From the NCBI GenBank assembly GCA_040754075.1, contig JBFMDH010000002.1, positions 62,001 through 126,000 of the forward strand: 64,000 nt of DNA, given 5' to 3'. Under the pieces are notes generated by a model. That model was not told the DNA's origin. It worked only from the letters and a program-made list of their open reading frames with translations, and did no database searches. Both the position numbers and the translations under genes were made by a program. Source of the DNA: Acidobacteriota bacterium (GTDB lineage: Bacteria > Acidobacteriota > Blastocatellia > UBA7656). Positions 7,764-15,494 of the stretch are shown piece by piece; position 1 is the first letter of the stretch, and every line of letters begins with the position of its first letter.

Positions 7764-10169
7764 TCATTGTGGTGTCGCTTTTTTCTGTTTCAAAATTTCG
7801 ATACGCGCTTTTGCCTGTTCAATGGCGCCGGGTTCAGGCGATTGCCCGATAAATAGTTGCCATTCGGCAATCGCCTCCGACAGGTTCGCCATTTTTTCAT
7901 AAACCACGGCGAGTTCGCGATGACAGTCAGCACAATTGCCGCCCGCTCGGGCAATCGCGGTTAAAAGCTTGAGTCGCGCTTTGCGCAATTTGCCTTTTTG
8001 CGAAAGCGCGCGGGCAATGTCAATCAATTCATCGGCGCTGCGTTTCGCTTTCGGATTAAGCATTCGCAGATCAGCCATGATTTTAAACGAAGCCGCTTGC
8101 GGGTCGCTTTCCCCACGCGCCCGCGCCAGAACTGACGCCACTTCCGGTGACGTGTGATACAACTCCAGGGCGATCTCTGCTTCCTGCTGCGCCTGCGCTT
8201 TTTCGCCGCGAGCTAAATAGGCTTCCGCCATCAACCAGCGGGTTTGAAAATTGTTCGGGTCCCATTTGACCGCTTCGCTTGCCGCTGAGTACAACCTGTC
8301 TGGGTCGCCCGCCGTCAATGCCAGCAGCGCCAGCAGTGAATAATTCAAATCCGGGGTGTTGGTATGCCTGAGCGATTTTTCCGTGTGGAGAATCGCTTGA
8401 TTGAGCGCCTCTTTTCTCACCGCTTCAAGATTGCCGCCGGTTGGCTGGGCGCTTGCCAACTGTCTCGCGTAACTATCAAGGGTACGGGCATAGAGAAAAT
8501 CGTAAGCGCCCGTAGGCATAGGGCTACTGGTTACCCGTTCGCCCTGTTTGGTCAGCGTTTGAAAGTTGCCGGAAACCGCAGGCGCAAACAATCCTTTGAA
8601 AGCGACCTCCGCATCAATCAAACCCGCGCTGTACCAGAGCGCCGCGATAAACAGCAGGCTTGCCACGCCGGTCATTGTATAAGCCGCCAGACCGCGAACT
8701 CCAAACGCATTCATCTTTTCAACCGGCGGGTTTTTATCTTTTACCGGCTCGGCTTGATGCGCCGGGGCTGCGGCTTGGCGGTCACGCGCAGGTCGCCTGG
8801 TGAAATTTTCAATAACCACAGCGAGCGCAATGAAGGTGAAAAAATATAAGCCCGTAGAAATTTGATTGAAGATAAAAATATTATGCGTCAACACGCTGGC
8901 GAAAGCCGCCAGCAACCCTGTAGTAATGGTTCGCCACCTGGGCGAATTGCTTTGCCGTCGCGCCCGCGCAAAATATATCAACGTCGAGATGATGAGCGTT
9001 AGATACAAAATAAAACCGGCGATGCCATACGCCACAGCGTTTTCGATATAGGCATTATGAGGGTTTTCATTATTTTGTTTGGGCGACAGTTGCGCCAGTT
9101 CTTTCGATTTGTATGCCAGAAAGGCTTTGCGAAAGCCTTCGCTGCCGCAGCCGATGAGCGCATGGGCAGGAATCATTTTTATTGAATCGCGCCACAACAG
9201 TAGTCGCCCGCTTGACGAAAAGCCTTCTTGCCGCAAAGCCTGCACCCGTTCGGCGACGCTGCGCGCCGCGGGACTGAACACCACGACAACGGCAACTACG
9301 ATGAGGCTTGCCGAAACGCCCGCAAGGGTTCGCAGCAAAAGTTTGCGGTCAACGAAAATTTTGGTTTGGATAATCTCTTGAAATTCCAGAAAGAGAAAGA
9401 TCGCTGTGCCCATCAGTAAACCAACCCACGCGCCTCTGGTGCCGCTGGCAATAATCGCCACCAGTGAAAGCATCGCGCCCGCAAGCGCCAGCCATCGCGC
9501 TTTGCCGTTTGTGGCAATACCAAACGCAACAGCGAGCGGCAGCGTGTAGAGCAGAAAGTTCCCCAGGTAATTGGAATGCCCCAGCGTCGCGCACACCCGC
9601 GTGACTTCACCCATTGCCGACGCAAAGGTGTAAACGCTTGTCGGCACGAATGGCTCCAAGCCGAAAAACTGCAGGGTTGCATAGAGAGCAACCAGACTGC
9701 CGCTGCTCATCATTGTCCATAGACAGACAAGCAGGCGTTTTTCACTTTCATTGATGGCGATCATCACCCCGACAGCGACAACCAAAAAACCGAGTTGGGT
9801 GAGCACACCGAGAAAATTGCTGCTGGTGCCAAACCACGCCACCAGCGGCGCAACCCCTAAGGTCGAGGACACCATCATCACCAGGAAATAGAGCGCCAGC
9901 AATTTCATTTGCCTTGATTTCAGCAACGGTAAATAGCTGTGAATGGGGTGAGCAGTGGAGGTTTGCGGAAGGGCGAGGCATAAGAGAATTGCCGCTGCGC
10001 CGACGATTAAGAGAACGAATTTGGGTAAAGCATAAATCGCTTGAATAGCGGTGCTGAAGGCGAGGGGAATTAAAAATAACAGCGCCATAACTGTCCAAAA
10101 GATGGCTTTGTGCAAAGGATTGTCGTAAGAAATTTTCTTCGCATTACCCCGCCTGGATTTTTCTTTCAT
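7764..10169 (-). CDS. O-antigen ligase/polymerase-like membrane protein with C-terminal TPR region
   Basis: An 801-residue protein. Residues 20-530 hold about 12 membrane helices with the Wzy_C/WaaL signature: the SGTRGAWVGLLMG segment and, after the large loop, NNENPHNAYIENAVAYGI. The second part (about 590-795) is soluble and TPR-like, for example VKWDPNNFQTRWLMAEAYL and LSEAIAEWQLFIG. The family joins polyprenyl-linked glycans to lipid A or to protein, or polymerises them; proteins with TPR tails are common in phyla where the acceptor is unknown. The ATG at 10169 follows GAGGG at close spacing. A strong promoter lies at 10274-10302. The GT-C gene follows after 27 bases, so a two-gene glycan unit is likely, separate from the exopolysaccharide cluster at the right end. 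Confidence 0.85.
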   Translation of the reverse strand: MKEKSRRGNAKKISYDNPLHKAIFWTVMALLFLIPLAFSTAIQAIYALPKFVLLIVGAAAILLCLALPQTSTAHPIHSYLPLLKSRQMKLLALYFLVMMVSSTLGVAPLVAWFGTSSNFLGVLTQLGFLVVAVGVMIAINESEKRLLVCLWTMMSSGSLVALYATLQFFGLEPFVPTSVYTFASAMGEVTRVCATLGHSNYLGNFLLYTLPLAVAFGIATNGKARWLALAGAMLSLVAIIASGTRGAWVGLLMGTAIFLFLEFQEIIQTKIFVDRKLLLRTLAGVSASLIVVAVVVVFSPAARSVAERVQALRQEGFSSSGRLLLWRDSIKMIPAHALIGCGSEGFRKAFLAYKSKELAQLSPKQNNENPHNAYIENAVAYGIAGFILYLTLIISTLIYFARARRQSNSPRWRTITTGLLAAFASVLTHNIFIFNQISTGLYFFTFIALAVVIENFTRRPARDRQAAAPAHQAEPVKDKNPPVEKMNAFGVRGLAAYTMTGVASLLFIAALWYSAGLIDAEVAFKGLFAPAVSGNFQTLTKQGERVTSSPMPTGAYDFLYARTLDSYARQLASAQPTGGNLEAVRKEALNQAILHTEKSLRHTNTPDLNYSLLALLALTAGDPDRLYSAASEAVKWDPNNFQTRWLMAEAYLARGEKAQAQQEAEIALELYHTSPEVASVLARARGESDPQAASFKIMADLRMLNPKAKRSADELIDIARALSQKGKLRKARLKLLTAIARAGGNCADCHRELAVVYEKMANLSEAIAEWQLFIGQSPEPGAIEQAKARIEILKQKKATPQ

Positions 10170-10273
10170 GCGCCCTCGCCTTGATTTAAAAATTTCGATT
10201 TATGCAATGAAGAGAGAACCACGCTAACCTGACTAAACCAACGTCAACCACCGATTGAATATTGGATTGGCTG

Positions 10274-10302
10274 GTTATATGCGTTGCGCGAGGTGGTGTC
10301 AA
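10274..10302 (-). promoter_or_regulatory. Sigma70-type promoter of the O-antigen-ligase-like operon
   Basis: Minus-strand TTGACA (10302-10297), a 17-base spacer and TATAAC (10279-10274), about 105 bases before the ATG at 10169. It shares extended flanking sequence with the promoter at 5939-5967. The rest of the 368-base gap 10170-10537 holds this promoter, the palindrome at 10351-10396 and nothing else that I recognise. Confidence 0.8.
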
Positions 10303-10350
10303 GTGAGGCGCGCGCAAGTTTAATCGTTTCAGATGGAGGGAAGATGATTT

Positions 10351-10396
10351 ATCGCTTTGAGTCAGGAGTTATGATCAACTCCTGACTCAAAGCGAT
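10351..10396. terminator. Perfect 20-bp inverted repeat with 6-base loop
   Basis: The arms 10351-10370 and 10377-10396 are exactly complementary (left arm ATCGCTTTGAGTCAGGAGTT), separated by ATGATC. It lies 142 bases beyond the stop of the collagen-like gene and 50 bases upstream of the -35 box of the ligase promoter, so it could end transcription of the former. No T-run follows on either strand, so a classical intrinsic terminator is not certain; a protein-binding palindrome or mobile small repeat is the alternative. Confidence 0.6.
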
Positions 10397-10537
10397 GTCC
10401 GCCAATCGCAGGGCATGGTGCGCCGTAAACATTTTATCGCCGGTCTGGGCGAGTCAGCCGACCGATGCCATCGCCGTGCTGAGCCATCTCGCAAGGCGCG
10501 CCGGCAGTCAATTTTGCGCTGCCAACCTGACGGCGTA

Positions 10538-11650
<1,113 letters not shown>

Positions 11651-11713
11651 GCCTTTATCGCCTTTGAGTCCTTGTGCGCCGGTGTCCCCTTTGTCGCCCT
11701 TGTCGCCTTTTGG

Positions 11714-11716
11714 TCA
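11714..11716 (-). other. In-frame TGA at a collagen glycine position
   Basis: The minus-strand codon is TGA where the Gly-X-Y periodicity on both sides demands Gly. GGA to TGA is one substitution. Many other genes in the window end with TGA, so the genetic code here is the normal one. Confidence 0.8.
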
Positions 11717-12328
11717 TTGCACCCCCGGATCGCCTTTATCGCCTTTATCGCCCTTGACGCCTTGCACCCCTGGGTCGCCTTTATCGCCTTTGTCGCCTTT
11801 GGGTCCGGTGGCGAAATCAACAAAAGAGATGGCGCTGATGGCTGGATTCATATCACTATAACGCCCGCCGCCTTTTGCCGCCGGTCCTTGGGCGACGATT
11901 CTTCCTGACCCTATGGTCGCCGGCGCTGTGAGCCTGAGTTTGATGGCAAAACTTTCGCCTGCTCGAAACGGCTTGGTCGCTCCTTGATAGGTGATGGTCA
12001 ACTGATTGGTTGCCGTCAACACCACGGCGAAGTCACCGGCACTCAGGGATGTCGAATTGACCAGTGCCGGACTGTCAATCGTAAGGTCGCTTCCCGAAGC
12101 CTGACCAAAGGTAAACGTAAAGCTATCGCCGTTGATAATGCTTGCCGTCGAAAGCGGATTGCCATTAGTAACCGTGATGCAGAAGGACGATGGTTGTCCG
12201 ATGGGAAACAGGGGCGGCGCAATGCTCACCACAGGCAAAATGGTCGTCGAAGTTTGTGCCATTACGAGGCACGAAAGCCCAAGGGTGATACTGAGAAGAA
12301 AGGCAAGGATTCGTCGGTTTCTTTTCAT
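11714..12328 (-). CDS. N-terminal part of interrupted collagen-like secreted protein
   Basis: A 204-residue open frame starting with an ATG preceded by AGGAGAG at good spacing. It has a signal peptide (about 1-24, ending VMAQT) and a beta-rich domain of about 140 residues closely related in order and wording to the N-terminus of the paralogue at 12485-14170 (shared phrases SPx[28 protein letters not shown]). It then begins a Gly-X-Y collagen stretch that is cut off by the TGA at 11714-11716 after GVQ. If translation ends here, the product is a truncated secreted protein lacking the module and the C-terminal domain. Confidence 0.7.
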   Translation of the reverse strand: MKRNRRILAFLLSITLGLSCLVMAQTSTTILPVVSIAPPLFPIGQPSSFCITVTNGNPLSTASIINGDSFTFTFGQASGSDLTIDSPALVNSTSLSAGDFAVVLTATNQLTITYQGATKPFRAGESFAIKLRLTAPATIGSGRIVAQGPAAKGGGRYSDMNPAISAISFVDFATGPKGDKGDKGDPGVQGVKGDKGDKGDPGVQ

Positions 12329-12443
12329 AAACTCTCCTGAATAAAATTCCGTGAGATAGCGTTGAACTATTCAAAAAGGCTTGCTGGCTCAAGATTTTTT
12401 CGGGAACCTGTGCGCTGGTAAAGCTCTCGCCGGGCAAACTCAT

Positions 12444-12477
12444 CGGCGCAGGCTTGCAGCGTAGAAAGCCTGCACCG
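12444..12477 (-). terminator. Hairpin after the collagen-propeller gene
   Basis: GCAGGCTT (12448-12455) pairs with AAGCCTGC (12466-12473), and CGG/CCG extend the stem outside a one-base mismatch. It lies directly past the stop of the minus-strand gene at 12485. It lacks a T-run, so it is a weak terminator candidate. Confidence 0.4.
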
Positions 12478-12484
12478 GCGCGCA

Positions 12485-14170
12485 TCAATGGCGGGTGAGG
12501 GTGTTGCCGAACATATTTGCCGCCCACACATTCACGCCATCAAAGACCAGCGCCGTCGGCCCGTCGCCCGTCGCAAAGGTGCCGAGATTAGCGCCATCGC
12601 TGGCGCGCAATTTGGTCAGGTTATCGCTGCCAAGATTGCTAACCCAGATGCTGACGCCATCAAAAACCACAGCAGATGGGCCATTGATGGCATTAAAACT
12701 TCCGAGATTGACGCCGTCGCTGGCGCGGAATTTGATCACCTTGTTACCAATATAATTCGCCACCCAGAGGTTCGCGCCGTCGAAAGCCAGCGCCACAGGC
12801 GCGCTGACAATTCCGGTGCTGAAACTGCCGAGGTTTGTACCATCGCTTGCTCTTAACTTGGTCACAGTGCGAGCTGTGCTGTTGGCAACCCAGATGTTTG
12901 CCCCATCAAAAGCCAGCGCTTCCGGCTGTCCGCCTAAACTGAAAGCGCCGAGATTGACGCCATCGCTGGCTCGCAGTTTCGTGACCGAGCCGGAGGCGTT
13001 TGCCACCCAGATGTTTGCCCCGTCAAAAGCCAGCCCTGTCGGACTGCTCCCGGCATTGTAAGTGCCGAGTTTCGCGCCGTCGCTCGCCCGCAATTTGGTT
13101 ACCGTATTCGTCCAGTAATTCGCTACCCAGATATTGATGCCATCGAATGCCAAGGTATCCGGAGAGGTGTTGGAGGCGGGTTGACCGATGTCTGTAAAGG
13201 TATTCAAAAGCGCGCCGTCGCTGGCTCTGAACTTCATTACATTGTTGCTGCCAAAGTTCGCCACCCAGAGGTTCGCGCCGTCAAAGACCAGCGATTGCGG
13301 TTGGTTTCCTGTTATGAACGAGGAGCCGAGTTGATTGGCTTCGTACCAGCGCAGCATCGCGATTTGCAAAGGATTTAAGGACGCACCGGGTGCGCCGTTT
13401 GTGCCCGGCGCACCCGGTGCGCCTTGGTCGCCTTTATCGCCTTGGTCTCCCTTGTCGCCTTTGTCACCTTTAAATCCCTGTAGCCCCATATCGCCCTTAT
13501 CGCCCTTGTCGCCTTTATCACCCTTATCGCCTTTATCACCCTTGTCCCCTTTATCGCCTTTGACGCCTTGTGCGCCGGTGTCGCCCTTATCGCCTTTATC
13601 GCCTTGGTCGCCCTTGTCGCCTTTATCGCCTTTATCGCCTTTGGGTCCGGTGGCGAAGTCAACAAAAGAGATTTGCGTATACGCCGGAACCATATCGTTG
13701 AAAGCCGGTTTGAGATTGCTGCCTTCAACCGTGATGCGACCGTTGCCGATTTGGCTCGGCGTAAAGAACGAAACCTTTACGCCGAAACTGTCGCCGGGTT
13801 TGAACAGTTTACCGGCTCCCACATAGGTAATCGTCAGTTGATTATTCTCGTGGTTAATCGTCAATCCGAAATCGCCCGGTGTGAAGGTTGTCGAGTTGAC
13901 CAGTACAGGGCTTTCAATTTGTAGATTGCTGACAAAATCAAAAGTAATTTTGAACGACTGTCCGCTTTGCAGGCTTTTAGCGGAAGCCGGATTGCCGTTG
14001 GTGATGCTGATTATCGCATAACCGGTTTCATTAATCGGAAAGGTCGCGGGCAGCACCGTAACCACAGGCGTGATGTTGGTATTGGTTTGCGCCGTTATGG
14101 CAAGCGGCGACCAGACAATCATGCAGGTGAGCAGCAGAGCGAGACTCGTGTTCTTCAATTGGGGATTCAT
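12485..14170 (-). CDS. Secreted collagen-like protein with seven-bladed YVTN-type propeller
   Basis: 561 residues from the ATG at 14170, chosen because AAGGAG precedes it at good spacing and a signal peptide follows at once (ending LAITAQT); the longer frame from 14245 has no such support. Order: signal peptide; N-terminal beta-rich domain paralogous to that at 11714-12328; a Gly-X-Y collagen stretch of about 75 residues dominated by GDKGDK; and a C-terminal propeller of seven repeats of about 40 residues with the core [12 protein letters not shown]...VTKLRASDG. The last repeat is truncated, as expected if the ring is closed by the first. It is probably a surface-exposed filamentous or adhesive protein. 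A single-domain response regulator gene lies 61 bases upstream. Confidence 0.85.
   Translation of the reverse strand: MNPQLKNTSLALLLTCMIVWSPLAITAQTNTNITPVVTVLPATFPINETGYAIISITNGNPASAKSLQSGQSFKITFDFVSNLQIESPVLVNSTTFTPGDFGLTINHENNQLTITYVGAGKLFKPGDSFGVKVSFFTPSQIGNGRITVEGSNLKPAFNDMVPAYTQISFVDFATGPKGDKGDKGDKGDQGDKGDKGDTGAQGVKGDKGDKGDKGDKGDKGDKGDKGDMGLQGFKGDKGDKGDQGDKGDQGAPGAPGTNGAPGASLNPLQIAMLRWYEANQLGSSFITGNQPQSLVFDGANLWVANFGSNNVMKFRASDGALLNTFTDIGQPASNTSPDTLAFDGINIWVANYWTNTVTKLRASDGAKLGTYNAGSSPTGLAFDGANIWVANASGSVTKLRASDGVNLGAFSLGGQPEALAFDGANIWVANSTARTVTKLRASDGTNLGSFSTGIVSAPVALAFDGANLWVANYIGNKVIKFRASDGVNLGSFNAINGPSAVVFDGVSIWVSNLGSDNLTKLRASDGANLGTFATGDGPTALVFDGVNVWAANMFGNTLTRH
13420..13660 (-). repeat. 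Tandem 9-bp repeats encoding GDKGDK collagen triplets
   Basis: Imperfect 9-base units (plus strand form TCGCCTTTA or TCGCCCTTG) run through this stretch and encode Gly-Asp-Lys triplets. A shorter similar block is at 11640-11810 in the interrupted paralogue. Unit length is a multiple of three, so gain or loss of units changes length but not frame. The antisense frames SPLSPLSP... are shadows. Confidence 0.8.
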
Positions 14171-14231
14171 AAGCGTTCTCCTTAGAGATAATTGAAGTGC
14201 CGTTTTGCTGAGGGTTGGGGGCAAGACCTCT

Positions 14232-14582
14232 TCAGGAAGCCGCAAGGATGTCGCGGATTTCCAGGAGATTCTCTTTCAGCACATAGCGGCTGGCTCCGGC
14301 GAGGCGGGCGGCTTCGCGCAACTCCGCATCGTCGTAATTGGTGACCATAATGATTCGCGCTTCAGGAAAGGCAGCTTTGATTTCGCGCGTCGCTTGAATG
14401 CCGCCGACTGCCGCCATCTTGATGTCCATCAATACCCAATCGGGCTGATGTTGACGATAGGCAGCAAGCGCGCGCGCGCCGTCCTCGCACTCGCGAATCT
14501 CTGCAAGGTCTTTGACGATGCTGCGAATCACCCGGCGCATATTGGCATTGTCTTCCACGATCAGCAGCATCATATTTGCCAT
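14232..14582 (-). CDS. Single-domain response regulator (CheY-like)
   Basis: A 116-residue receiver domain with no output domain. It shows the acidic pair in [10 protein letters not shown], the phospho-acceptor Asp in [13 protein letters not shown], a Thr/Asn switch region IIMVTNYDD, and Lys in [11 protein letters not shown] at 14582 is the annotated start; ATG at 14573 has the better spacing to an upstream AGGA and gives the usual short N-terminus. It stands between the collagen genes and the LuxR/histidine-kinase pair, all on the minus strand, so it may relay phosphate from that kinase. Its target is unknown. Confidence 0.88.
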   Translation of the reverse strand: MANMMLLIVEDNANMRRVIRSIVKDLAEIRECEDGARALAAYRQHQPDWVLMDIKMAAVGGIQATREIKAAFPEARIIMVTNYDDAELREAARLAGASRYVLKENLLEIRDILAAS

Positions 14583-14659
14583 CCTGTCTCAACTTTGACA
14601 GCTGGCAGTATCGGTGATCGGCGGGCAAAAATGAATAGAGGGCGTTACACGATTTTGCT

Positions 14660-14834
14660 GTGAGAAGACACACTTTTTTCTGTGTGATTTCTCACGGGTG
14701 GTTAGCAGTAGGCAGTAGATAGTAGGCAGTTTGAAGGACAGAGGAATCAGCGAGCAGGCAGATTTATAGTTGAGAAACTGAAAAGCAAGTAATAGCTATT
14801 GTAAGTCTGTACCACTGCCTACTGCCTACTATCT
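14660..14834. repeat. Inverted repeats between two response regulator genes
   Basis: Two structures fill most of this gap. GTGAGAAGACACAC (14660-14673) faces GTGTGATTTCTCAC (14682-14695) with two mismatches and a T-rich loop. AGATAGTAGGCAGT (14717-14730) faces ACTGCCTACTATCT (14821-14834) exactly, and both arms belong to a GTAGGCA 7-mer direct repeat series. The right arm is four bases past the stop at 14838, so it may form the 3' end of the kinase-regulator transcript. The 7-mer series is of the dispersed low-complexity type. Confidence 0.6.
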
Positions 14835-14837
14835 CAT

Positions 14838-15494
14838 CTAAATTTTCGATCTGTTTTCAACCGCGAATTTGAGCAGCGCGTTGCTGCCGTGAAGATTGAG
14901 TTTCTGGCAGATGTTGGAGCGGTGATTATCCACCGTGCGGTAATGTATGTGGAGTTCTGCGGCAATCTCTTTGCTGCTCTGGTAATCGGCAATCAGTTTG
15001 AGAATTCTTCTCTCGGTAGGCGTCAGGCTGTTCAATCCCGGATGCTGCTCGACCAATTGCGCGGCATGCTGGCTGCGATTTAAGAGAAACCCGGAAAGCT
15101 GCGGGCTGATGTAAGGACGACCGGCGGCAACCGACCGTATGCTTGCGGTGATGTCGCTCGCGGCGCTCTCTTTCAAAACGTAACCCTTCGCGCCCAAATC
15201 CATCGCCGTGTTAAACATGGTTTCATCGTTGAACATGGTCAGAAAAATCACTGCGACCGCAAGTTTTTCTTTTTTGATGGCGCGCAGAAAATCAAAGCCC
15301 CCACTGCCCGGCATATGGACATCAACAACGGCGACATCCGGCTTTTCCTGGCGCACAAATGCCAGTGCCGCGTCGCCGTCCGTGGCTTCGCCGATAACCA
15401 GCAAATCGCTTTCGGCTTCGATTACCTGCCGCAACCCTTTGCGAAAGACCGGGTGGTCGTCGGCAATCAATATGCGAATGTTAGCTTTCGTCAT
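14838..15494 (-). CDS. NarL/FixJ-type response regulator
   Basis: A 218-residue regulator with a receiver domain (1-120; Asp in VAVVDVHMPGSGG, DD in IADDHPVFR, Lys in GYVLKESA) and a C-terminal LuxR helix-turn-helix (about 150-212; LTPTERRILKLIADYQSSKE and HYRTVDNHRSNICQKL). Its first 14 bases overlap the end of the histidine kinase gene, which marks them as a cognate pair translated from one message. HisKA_3 kinases usually partner NarL-type regulators, which fits. Likely targets are unknown; the neighbouring collagen-like genes are candidates by position only. Confidence 0.92.
   Translation of the reverse strand: MTKANIRILIADDHPVFRKGLRQVIEAESDLLVIGEATDGDAALAFVRQEKPDVAVVDVHMPGSGGFDFLRAIKKEKLAVAVIFLTMFNDETMFNTAMDLGAKGYVLKESAASDITASIRSVAAGRPYISPQLSGFLLNRSQHAAQLVEQHPGLNSLTPTERRILKLIADYQSSKEIAAELHIHYRTVDNHRSNICQKLNLHGSNALLKFAVENRSKI

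Noticed and set aside
13420-13660. CRISPR-like array
   Set aside because: The repeats are 9-bp coding units without spacers.
13335-13826. Antisense frame rich in SPLSPLSP
   Set aside because: It is the complement of the GDKGDK collagen coding repeats; similar frames at 11211-11480 and 11616-11861 have the same cause.
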